Assembly: GCA_028456385.1 (NCBI GenBank)
Contig: JALNQF010000008.1
Location: 62,001 to 126,000, forward strand
Length of the DNA: 64,000 nucleotides
From: Ophiosphaerella korrae
Lineage: Eukaryota > Ascomycota > Dothideomycetes > Pleosporales > Phaeosphaeriaceae
Direction of reading: 5' to 3'
In this document: piece after piece, positions 55,556 to 64,000 of the stretch
Position numbering within the stretch: position 1 is the stretch's first letter
Layout of the letters: every line of letters starts with the position of its first letter
Translations under genes and position numbers: made by a program
Notes under the pieces: model-generated
The model's database searches: none
What the model saw: only the letters and a program-made list of their open reading frames with translations
What the model was told of the DNA's origin: nothing

Positions 55556-57093
55556 ATGGCAGGCGTGATCAACAACCGATTCGCGGTTTTCGAGGACGAC
55601 CATGGGAATCACAAGCCAGAGATACATCCGCCTATAGATGTTTCTAGCAACCCGTTCCTCAACCAAGTTGCGGACGACAACATTCCATGGCAGGAGGTGA
55701 AGCGGCGCGGTGATGCAGCAGCTCAGCCAACTTCTAAGCCAGCAGTCAAGAAGCTACCCAGCAAGGCTGAAGTCAAAGATGACTCCATGGCGCGCGAACG
55801 CACATGGTCTGCATCTACATTAGAGAACAACGACAAGCCATATGACCAATACGAGAACTGGTGTGGCGTGTGCTCTCAGAAGTTCACCAGCAAATCGGTG
55901 TTAGTGACTCATATGAAGCAAAGTTCAGGCCACAGCCACTATTGCAACCTCTGCAAGCGGATTTTTAAGGACCGCAACGGGCTTAAGAATCATCTTGACA
56001 ACTCCAGAGGACACGACGTTCACTGCAACGTGTGCTTGAGCGCATTCAACGACGAGTGGGGTCTCAAGAACCACTTTGAAAACAGCGCCTCGGTAGACCA
56101 TCAATATGTGTGTCTGATTTGCCTGCTTGCATTTGGTAATCTTGTCCAGTTTGAGCTGCACCTCCAGACGGCAAAGAAACACACATGGTGCGCTACGTGC
56201 CAACGCCGCTTCGGTAACCAGGAATTGCGCGATGAGCACTGGCAAAAGACTACAAGTAAGTTCTACTCCGAGTCACTATCTGTAGAAAAACTAATTGAGA
56301 ATCTAGAACATAAGCACTGCTTGCAGCCAGGCTGTGATTTCGACGCCCACAGTCAAACTGCGTTGAATCTACACCTCAGACAGGATCACTTCCAGTGTGC
56401 AGGCTGTAAACAAATCCTCCCAAGTCGCAACAAGCTCAATCTTCATGCTGAGAGCTGCACTTACGCGATTCCATGTTCGCAGTGTCACCAGCTATTCGCC
56501 GGTCAGGCTGAACTTACACAACATCTAGAGCACTGCTTCTGCTGCAAGCAATGCAACTTCTTCACCCACCACGAAGGCAACTACAAAAACGTACGTCAAA
56601 ACCTTACCTCTCCAATATAGATACTTCTAATTTCTCTAAATCAGAATTCGTGCTAACAAAACCCCAGCACATGACCAAACACGCGTCCGCCAAAATCGCC
56701 TGCTGGGCCTGCGACACCCCAATGCGCACTTACTCCAGCCTCATCAACCACCTTGAGTCCAGCCGCTGCCCCGAATTCCCCAATCCCACGCGCCTCATCG
56801 TGTGTCTGGGGAAATGGTGGTACTCGACGCTGTACATGGATCTCGACCTGCACGCGCATCTGCGCATGGGCCGCACGAACCCGGACGAGATGCGCCAGGC
56901 CATGGACGAGGGGTCGCTGCATCCGTTTGTTTGTCGGCACCCAAAGTGCTGTAGGACGTTTGGCCAGCTGAGTTCGCTGGTGCTGCATTGCGAGAGCCAA
57001 GCGTGTGGGTGGGATATTTCACGCCTAAATATACCGGGGTTGGAGCAGGAGTTTGTGAGGATGTGTCTGCGGAGGGATAGTGGGACTGCGTAG
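55556..57093 (+). CDS. Multi-C2H2 zinc finger protein
   Basis: Three exons (55556-56255, 56307-56590, 56668-57093) encode 469 residues. The N-terminal 100 residues are polar. Then come repeated zinc fingers: WCGVCSQKF...HMKQSSGH, YCNLCKRIF...HLDNSRGH, HCNVCLSAF...H, YVCLICLLAF...H and WCATCQRRF. Further Cys/His pairs include CLQPGCDFDAHSQTALNLHL, QCAGCKQIL and IPCSQCHQLF. After the last intron there is CWACDTPM...HLESSRCPEF and a terminal CRHPKCCRTFGQLSSLVLHC. The HxxxxxH spacing after YxC matches fungal C2H2 proteins usually annotated as zinc finger/BED-like. The first intron (GTAAGT...CTAG, 51 bp) keeps the frame whether or not it is removed. It probably acts in nucleic-acid binding. Confidence 0.85.
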
Positions 57094-57698
57094 TGGAGCA
57101 GGACTGCTCAAAGGGCAGTTGATTTACTACTCGGATTATAGGAGCAGTTGCTGTGTGGCATGGTTTTTGCGAGTGGCAGCGTCATGTCGCGTGGGGAGTT
57201 GGATGGAGCTCCTCCTGACTGATTTTTCATGCGTTTAGGATCTGGCCCTTTCGCAAAGGCAACACGCTTGAGTAATTAGAGCAAAAATACATGGTTTGTC
57301 TCACAACAATTGTCTGGGACCATATATTGTTGTGCATTGGGTAGACAATGAGGCTGAACATGATATACTACTAATCCATAAATAGGCTAGTGACAACTCC
57401 ATTAGTCCAATCACTGTCGCTGTCATCGGCCGCTAGTGTAACTCGCTCCGTTCCTTGGCTAGAGAGAAGTGTAGTTCCAATGATACCTGCACTCCAAGTC
57501 ATCCATATATTAGAACAAGTTCCTCCACCATGGGAGAAAACATTCTTCTGAACCGGGTTTAGCGCATCTTCTTACGCTCTAGAGCTGAGTCAGATACTCG
57601 CTGGCTTCGCAATCCTTCGTGGCTGAACCATTCGCACAACAAACGATTCCGTCGTATCCTTCAAACGTGGCTAGCTATATGTAAGTCCCAGGGCCAAA

Positions 57699-57730
<32 letters not shown>

Positions 57731-57743
57731 GATACGCGCAAGA
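57094..57743. other. Intergenic; deiminase promoter
   Basis: No gene recognised. The end of the region is the A27G9 tract. Confidence 0.5.
57696..57731 (+). repeat. A27G9 homopolymer tract just before a start codon
   Basis: Twenty-seven A followed by nine G, ending 12 bases before the ATG at 57744. Likely to be length-polymorphic and possibly within the 5' leader or core promoter of the deiminase gene. Confidence 0.9.
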
Positions 57744-59540
57744 ATGCGTCCACAAATCCTCCCCCGACTCTTCCACAGACAATCCAGGCCTCTTTACTTT
57801 GCGCCTCGCTTGCCCCCCTCCCCCCGCCTAGCCTTCGCTACACCCTACGCCACAAAAGCAGACCTCCGTGCAGATACCCGTCGCACGGGCACTGTCGACA
57901 TTACGCGCGCGGCGGACCCACGGAAAGCAAAATGGAGCACGGCGCACGGCGCGCTCTTCCTGCCCAACATTGGCGACTCGGGTCGACGATGCGCGCTCAC
58001 GCCAGAAACGAGCGACGCATGTGACCAATATCTCGCACCGCTGCGCACTGTGCCGGTGGAAGATGTGTGTGGGAGTGCGGTGGGTGCGATATCGGTTCCT
58101 GATGGGGGGCAGCGAGAATTTGTTCGGGTATTCCGATGCCGCGAGGGGAAGTGGGAAAGAGTGGGCGAGGGAGATAGGTTTTGTGCGGCGGAGTTGCGGC
58201 AAGGGTTGGTGTTGGGGGTGGATGCGCGGAGTACGAGAATGCCGGGTGTGTGGGATGGACGTGCGACTGTGCGATTTAGCATTGAGAGCAATGGAGAGGC
58301 GTCGAGTGATGAGGTGGAGTTGAGAGTTGCACCTGTTGTTGTGCATAATCATCTTGATCGAGTGGAGCAGGTTTGGTCTACGACTGGAAACGAAGTGCAT
58401 TTCCCGTGGCAATACCGCTTCACACAAGACCTCGCTGCCATAATGGAGAAAAACAAACTGCCCGATGTGCGTTTGTTTGACGTAGGCGATGACCCTTGGA
58501 TACAGGACTTTGTTGAGCCCGCATATGCTAGCATACCTGGACCTAACGGACCTGTCTCTCTCTGTGTGCATCTGCGTTCCAGCCAGGATTCACGCATGGC
58601 GGGTCAAGCAATGTTTTCAAAGCTGCGCGACACAGGCATTGGTGTAGTGCATTACCCTGGTGGCCCTCGTGACGAAATAAACTCTATGGGGAACCTGGAA
58701 TGCACGCCACCGTTTACGCGCAACGGGATCCCGTATCCAGCTGGTCGAATCGTAATGGGACGGCATGGCCCATACAAGCCACATATTCTGCCGTACCTTC
58801 GCGCCCAGGAAATCCAAGATCCGATCTTGCTTGATACAGGGTGGTTATATGTTGGCCACGTTGATGAGTTCATACAGTTTCTTCCGACACCTAACGGTCG
58901 TAGATGGGCGCTCCTCGTGGCGGATCCGATAGCTGGCCTGCGTATTTTGCAAGACTTACGTGAAGCTGGATTTGGTGATGTGGGCATGTATTCGCGCCCA
59001 TCAGACGCGTCGCTCAATGGCGTGACGGCGGAGAATGTGACGGAGAAAACGTATGGTAGCCTAGCGATTCCCGTGCCTAAGACGACAATAGCTGCGTTTT
59101 TGCAGGATGGAGTCATTGCGGCAACGAATAAGAAGGTTGCAAACCGGATTGGTGCGAATGTTGAAATGCTAAAGGAAGAGATTGGGCTGAACGATGATGA
59201 GATATTTTACATTCCTACACTTTTTAAAGACATCAATCGTGCAGAATGGCTTGATATGGGTCCACGCACACCTGAGGAAGATTTGGCGGCTGTGACCGTG
59301 TATCCCAGTACGATCAACGGGATCGTATTGACGGGGTTTGGGACATACATTGCCCCAACACCGTGGGGACCGGTGGTGGAGGGCAAAGATGTTCTAGCAC
59401 ACGCAACGAGGGAGGTATATGAAAAGTTAGGATGGAAAGTGCGATTTTTGGATACCTGGAATTCGCATCATAATTACGGGGGTGAGGTGCACTGTGCAAC
59501 GAATACTGTGAGGGAGGCACAAAGAAAATGGTGGGTGTAG
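57744..59540 (+). CDS. Peptidyl-arginine deiminase, fungal type
   Basis: An intronless gene encodes 598 residues. The enzyme converts peptidyl-arginine to citrulline. The C-terminal catalytic domain has all four active-site residues of the PAD family: Asp in DPWIQDF (255), His and Asp in GHVDEF (372 and 374), and Cys in GGEVHCATNT (584). Other family landmarks are GGPRDEINSMGNLECTPP and IVMGRHGPYKP. A poorly conserved middle domain (about 45-200) corresponds to the PAD_M-type region. The immunoglobulin-like N-domain of vertebrate PADs is missing, which agrees with the shorter length. The first 37 residues are rich in Arg, Pro and hydroxyl residues with few acids, which could be a mitochondrial targeting peptide. 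The start is the only plausible ATG and sits 12 bases after a long A/G tract. Confidence 0.93.
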   Translation: MRPQILPRLFHRQSRPLYFAPRLPPSPRLAFATPYATKADLRADTRRTGTVDITRAADPRKAKWSTAHGALFLPNIGDSGRRCALTPETSDACDQYLAPLRTVPVEDVCGSAVGAISVPDGGQREFVRVFRCREGKWERVGEGDRFCAAELRQGLVLGVDARSTRMPGVWDGRATVRFSIESNGEASSDEVELRVAPVVVHNHLDRVEQVWSTTGNEVHFPWQYRFTQDLAAIMEKNKLPDVRLFDVGDDPWIQDFVEPAYASIPGPNGPVSLCVHLRSSQDSRMAGQAMFSKLRDTGIGVVHYPGGPRDEINSMGNLECTPPFTRNGIPYPAGRIVMGRHGPYKPHILPYLRAQEIQDPILLDTGWLYVGHVDEFIQFLPTPNGRRWALLVADPIAGLRILQDLREAGFGDVGMYSRPSDASLNGVTAENVTEKTYGSLAIPVPKTTIAAFLQDGVIAATNKKVANRIGANVEMLKEEIGLNDDEIFYIPTLFKDINRAEWLDMGPRTPEEDLAAVTVYPSTINGIVLTGFGTYIAPTPWGPVVEGKDVLAHATREVYEKLGWKVRFLDTWNSHHNYGGEVHCATNTVREAQRKWWV

Positions 59541-60450
59541 AACGGTGTTGCGTGAGCGGATTGTTTGATAGGATGTATTCACATATTTGTCCAGAGCGAG
59601 ACCAGGGATCGTATGAACATGTCTATTGCTCTTGATGCTCCTGTATATTTTAACTTGGCCATTCAATTCATGATGTAACATTCCTCAAATTTAACGTAAT
59701 TGACGCATGGTACTCGTGGCTTTATGGACGCACTCCCATGCGATCTTGAAGGTGTAATTTCTATATTTTTTTTTATGGCAATCTCTTATAGTGCGCGAAT
59801 ACGTTTGTGCTGCAGTTCCTCAGACTAGCTGAGTTGGTAGCACAGTCGGGAACTGTTTTCCGTGACCTACTTTTATCCGTAGCTATCAGATCCTTGCCAA
59901 TTCGACCCTTGGTCAGATCATTCCTCATTTGTACCCAGGGTCGTTAGACTGTTCTTTCTGTGTGAAATCTTTCCGCCCGTCCCCGGACGTGCAAGGGTTG
60001 AAATGAGGTCTCCGCGACTCTCCGTGTCATCCCTGAGGGGAGATGTGCACAGTGTGCCATCTTGGTAACACTATTCACCCGACGTCTTTCCTTAAATGTG
60101 TGGTCGGCCGATGCTAAGTACATTTTCGAGTCGGAAGCATTCGTGCGAGTGGGGAATTATTTTTCCAGATGATACAATCCATGTGTAATTCCCCTATTCG
60201 GGTTTATGGAATTATCTAAACCCTGTAATACCGATGATGGAAGGATTTTAGGCATGCGGCGATCAGCGGGATGGGCCGGTCTAGACAACTTCGGTACCGG
60301 GCAGTGGACATGCGCACGAGCCCCAGCTAAGTCGCGTGGGCGTGACTTGTTACCGGCATCTGCCTGACGCGAGCAGAACCTTGTTTGCACAGGTGGGAAC
60401 TTAGTAAGTGCATCACTGAATGGCGCAAAACCTGTCTTGACAGTGTTTGC
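59541..60450. other. Intergenic between convergent genes
   Basis: It holds the 3' ends of the deiminase gene and of the transcription factor gene. A stretch near 59829-59925 has faint tRNA-like words but no consistent cloverleaf. Confidence 0.5.
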
Positions 60451-63017
60451 TCAGAAGGTTTGTGGTTGTGGCGGTCGGAATAATTGGTTACTTTGTTGAA
60501 TCATCTCCTCAATCTTGCTCGTTTCGTGCATCTCAAAGTCTTGCATCAACTGTGTCTGTTGTTGCTGAGTGAGGCCGTTGCCCCTTGCCTCTTGACTCCA
60601 ACCTGGGTTGAGATAGTCTGCGACCTGGTAACCTTGGTTCGCAGCATAAATCTCGTTGTAGAACGGCGATGACATGGGCATTGCTGACATGCCAAAGGGT
60701 TCTTGTTGAGGTATGGAGAATGTTGGGGTCCATTGAGGAAGTTCAGCGAAGGTCGTGGGTAGCGATGTGAACTGCGTCGTAGGTGGGTAACTGAAAATTG
60801 GCATGGCGGCATCGATGGATGTTTTCGGACTCATGTCGGTGTAGGCCTGTAGCTGCGGCTGCTGTGGGGAGCTATGAAGCGAGGCTTGGTGCGCATTTGG
60901 CGAAGACGCAAAGGGGCTTGTGCTATTCGAATGGGTGTTATTGAAGCTGAAGATGGGCTGACTCTGGTTTGGTAAATAGCCGAACGGCACAGACACATTA
61001 TCGGAGGGCGTGCTCACGGATGCAGTGGACACTGTAGCGGGGCTTGTTGTCCGAGAGCGATTGATACCGTCTACCATATTGCCCGACACCACCGATCCTG
61101 TATCTGAGGGAGATCCAGCTGCAATAGGAACATCGCCGTCCCGGTCGTATATCCTCATGCAAGCCTCAATTAGATTGTAATATAGGGCCATGGCGGACGC
61201 GACTCCAGGCCAACGGCTAGAAGAGAGCCTGATGGACTCCAGCGCAACATTCAGATGGCTCTCGACTTCCTCACGGCTATGGACGCGACGCACCTCAGAG
61301 TATGATAGGGTCCAGAGCATCGTGTTGATGCACATGAAGATGGACTGCACGAAGATCCAGGTCACATCGATGGATTTGGTTTCAATCTGCTTTTCGGTCA
61401 TGTAGATGTTATATTGGCAAGCATCATAGCACCGTATGGCAGCCTGGACGGAAGGTCGCGGCACTTGGGGAGAGGGGCGGTATATGAAGACAACCATGGT
61501 GTTGTATCTCCCAGTAAACCTGTCACAAGGTGAGATGAGAGAGTTCCTGAACATTCAAGGTGGTGCTTACCAGACTTTGTTGAGGCCCGAACCGCCGTCC
61601 ATCTCATCAGGGCTTGTGTCCCGCCACGCCTCGATCTTGGAAAGCATTTGGGCGAACCAGGGGTGCTGGTCATTTTTGGGCTCCGGTTTTTTCCGTTGAT
61701 ATAGCATTTTTCGGATCTCGAGTTGCAACAAGCGCATCTTGTAGAAGTGGATGCCAATCCATTTTTTAAGCGAGGCGTGAGGGGCAGGCTTGATGCCCTC
61801 CTTTGTGATGAAGATGTCGTCGACAAGCTGGCTGAAGCCAACATCGATGTGCTCTTTCCTGGTTGCGAAGTGGGCTGGTCGGCCAAGGCTGTGCGACAAG
61901 CCATAGTCCATGGTTAGCAGACACCAAAACAAACGCCGGCGCATGTCGATCTCGAGCGCGTCGGCTGGCCGACCGCCTGGGCCGCGCGTGATGGTCTTTT
62001 CTTCGTGTAGGCCCAGGGCTTGGCAGAGGCGGACACCAAGGCCGACGATGTAGTAGACGGCGGTCCGTGTAGGGGTGAGAAGCGAGTAGCCTGCAACCAG
62101 GGCAAAGCACTGCAGGGTCTTTAGATTCATTGGCTTGATGGCCGCCTCGAAGTACTTGAGGGCTGCGAGATAGTAGCTGTCGGCGAGGCCGGCATATTGG
62201 GTGTCCATTTTCTGGAGGCTGATGGCGATGACCATGCGGAGGCAGTAGTTTTGGTAGGGGTCTGTTGAGCCGTTGTAGAGCTCCTCGACGTCCTTGGTGA
62301 AGGTGGGCTCGTGGAAGATGGGGTACATGGGATGGACCTTGCAGTAGAAGAGGTCGACCAGCAGGTTGGTGAGCTCGCGGTTGGGGAGCTCGACGGCGGC
62401 GACATCGCTGACGAGGGGGTAGATCTTAGACGTGGGGCGCTTGTCTTCCTGGGTGAAGGTGTCCTTGATGGAGTGGGCGCGGGCATGGGGCACAATCTCA
62501 GAGATGCTCTTGGAGTCGGTGAACTGCTTGGCTAGCTGCATGACCAGCCTGGTGATGGTGATGCCGCTGGAGGGGCCTAGGAACTTGGACTCGTCCGTGT
62601 CTTGCACGCGCACGGCTGCAGCGCCGCGCATGACGTCCTCGGCGTCGGGCTCGGCGTCGTCTCTCTCCAGGTCGGCCAGCTGTTTCTCGAGGTCGCGCAC
62701 CTTGTGCTGCAGGTGGACGACGTAGTTGCGAGGGATTTTGCGGCCCTTGGTGGGGTCGTAGTATTCACAGTGCGAGTTGGTGCGCTCGCAGGGGCCGCAG
62801 CGGGGGAGGCCGGGGTCGCATCTAGTCTTGCGCTGGGGGGAGTCAGCGTGGTGCGCCCACGAGGATGGGGGAGGGCGCTCACAGTCCGGCAGCGGCAGCA
62901 GGCCGTCAGGGTGTGGGCGATGCGCTGCGTCTGCGCGTGGCCGTTGGTGCCTTCGTCGGGCGGGTGCGGGGCAGCTTCCGTCTTGGTGTGTGTGGCCGTC
63001 GCGGCTTCCATAGCCAT
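60451..63017 (-). CDS. Zn2Cys6 transcription factor
   Basis: Three exons (63017-62883, 62832-61571, 61519-60451; introns 50 and 51 bp) encode 821 residues. The first splice completes the binuclear zinc cluster: CCRC followed by RTRKTR, then CDPGLPRCGPCERTNSHC, giving the exact C-x2-C-x6-C-x6-C-x2-C-x6-C pattern (about residues 40-66). A linker and coiled-coil dimerisation helix (VVHLQHKVRDLEKQLADLE) follow. The fungal-specific regulatory domain spans about 200-600 (LLVDLFYCKVHPMYPIFHEP, GLGVRLCQALGLHEE, DMRRRLFWCLLTMDYGLS). The C-terminus is Ser/Pro/Gln-rich, a likely activation region, ending NQLFRPPQPQTF. The start is the ATG of MAMEAATATHTK; an earlier in-frame ATG at 63287 would add a Cys-rich stretch that looks non-coding. 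Target genes unknown. Confidence 0.9.
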
Positions 63018-64000
63018 AGCGGGGAGGCAACAGAGCTCGCGGGCGTGGTGGCCAGAGAGAAGACTGCAGAAGCTGCAGAAGCTACAGAAGACGGCAGGCT
63101 GCGAAGTGCTGGGCGCTGGCAGGCTCGTCTGGATGAGGCTCGGCTGTCGTTCATGCGCTGCCGAGATCGACACGCACGGCCATGGCCAGGATCCTGTCGC
63201 GACGACGAGTGTTTGCGAGGAGACGAAGGAAAGGAGAAAGCAGACGCCAGAACAGGCGGATGGCAGCGCGAGGCACCAGATGCACACATGTCAGTGTCAC
63301 CCCAAACAGGCCTCTCTCGACTCGCCCTAGTCTGCCCACTGCCCGTCCCTGAACCGCTCTGCAAAGAAACGCCACCCACTCAGCGCTTCGCCAATCGGCT
63401 TGTTCCACTTTCGGCCGGCTTTGTCTGCGCACCACCACCACGCCATTGGCGCCAACCACTTTTGGGCGCCAACCTACAGGCCTGCCATAGGCTGCGTGCC
63501 GCATTGGGCGCGACCCTCGACCCCCAAACACCCCACCCCCATTCCAATGTTGCGCCTGGTACCTCGTGTGCTCGCCGACCACTCGCCAGACGGCCCCGTC
63601 ACCCTGACACCGAGACGCCAAATACCCGCCGCCCTTTGCATGCCTCGCTGGACGACTAACGCACCGACGTGCCAACGTACCAGCGTACCAACGTGCTAAC
63701 GTAGGCACCCCACCCGTTGACGGCTGCGCCTAACACTCCTCAACCACCACCATCCGCCACCTTCCTTTTTGGCGCTGTCTTACCTTCCCTCCGCGGATCC
63801 GGGTGTTTGACACGGCTCCGCTTCTGATCGAGCCTCCTCTGCTCCCTGTAAGTCCATCTTCACCAAACACCATACTCCAACCATGGTTTGCATGGCCTGT
63901 GTCACCAGTCTCGTTGCAGACAGCCACCAGGCCTCCCCGACACGCTACCGTCCTAACCATGCACCTCAATGCTTACCACAACCCATATAGCCTCATGGTC
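63018..64000. other. Upstream region of the transcription factor gene
   Basis: GC-rich with many overlapping open frames on both strands. None shows a domain, and they look like compositional artefacts. Likely long 5' leader and promoter. Confidence 0.5.

Noticed and set aside
57828..58571. Long minus-strand frame opposite the deiminase gene
   Set aside because: Shadow of a GC-rich coding region; the plus-strand frame has the complete catalytic set.
59829..59925. tRNA-like stretch (AGCTGAGTTGGTAGCA and a CCAATTCGACC loop)
   Set aside because: The D and T arms do not form proper stems and no acceptor stem or anticodon arm can be paired; probably chance or a badly decayed relic.
62602..63659. 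Long plus-strand frames opposite the Zn2Cys6 gene start
   Set aside because: Compositional shadows of the GC-rich minus-strand gene and its promoter; no domains.

Overview
The window is nuclear DNA from a filamentous fungus. The gene models need short GT-AG introns of about 45 to 80 bp, often with a CTAAC or CTGAC-like branch point. The protein families are those of ascomycetes: a Zn2Cys6 regulator, Dal5-type MFS permease, CorA-like proteins, MARVEL, a DUF7730-like protein and secreted dipeptidyl peptidase IV. A Dothideomycete such as a member of the Pleosporales is my inference, not something the sequence proves. There are no bacterial operons, CRISPR arrays or rRNA genes.

Region 1-13 kb is gene-poor and rich in relics. 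It opens with the 3' part of an FAD amine oxidase, then holds two inverted solo LTRs with perfect 5-bp target-site duplications, a truncated third copy and another LTR-like block. It also holds a dead aminoglycoside-phosphotransferase-like kinase, a spliced gene for a small single-pass membrane protein (9.6-10.3 kb), and the decayed remains of a cysteinyl-tRNA synthetase gene (11.2-12.0 kb).

Region 13-27 kb carries a six-exon gene fusing a protein kinase to a von Willebrand A domain, a CorA-like membrane protein, a 123-residue orphan and a MARVEL protein. Three further pseudogenes lie here (DUF7730-like, a cysteine-containing protein, a coiled-coil protein). Most of their stops are TAG or TAA at places where CAG or CAA would restore sense, which is compatible with repeat-induced point mutation (RIP) or similar C-to-T decay.

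Region 27-37 kb has an SGNH-hydrolase-like protein, a membrane-anchored coiled-coil protein ending in two C2HC zinc modules (its frame breaks inside a coding tandem repeat), and secreted dipeptidyl peptidase IV.

Region 39-52 kb is the densest part. It holds a molybdenum-cofactor-sulfurase-like PLP protein without a MOSC domain, a quinone-oxidoreductase-like reductase, a second CorA-like protein, a Dal5-type permease, a flavin monooxygenase with an N-terminal NTF2-like domain, and a short-chain dehydrogenase. A 501-bp terminal-inverted-repeat element with a nested inverted pair sits between the permease and the monooxygenase. The gene mix would suit uptake and oxidative conversion of a small molecule, but there is no backbone synthase, so a cluster is only a hypothesis.

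Region 52-64 kb has another pseudogene with in-frame stops, a multi-C2H2 protein, a fungal-type peptidyl-arginine deiminase with all four catalytic residues, and a three-exon Zn2Cys6 transcription factor. Intron positions were placed by eye from splice signals and reading-frame continuity; every intact spliced model sums to a whole number of codons.
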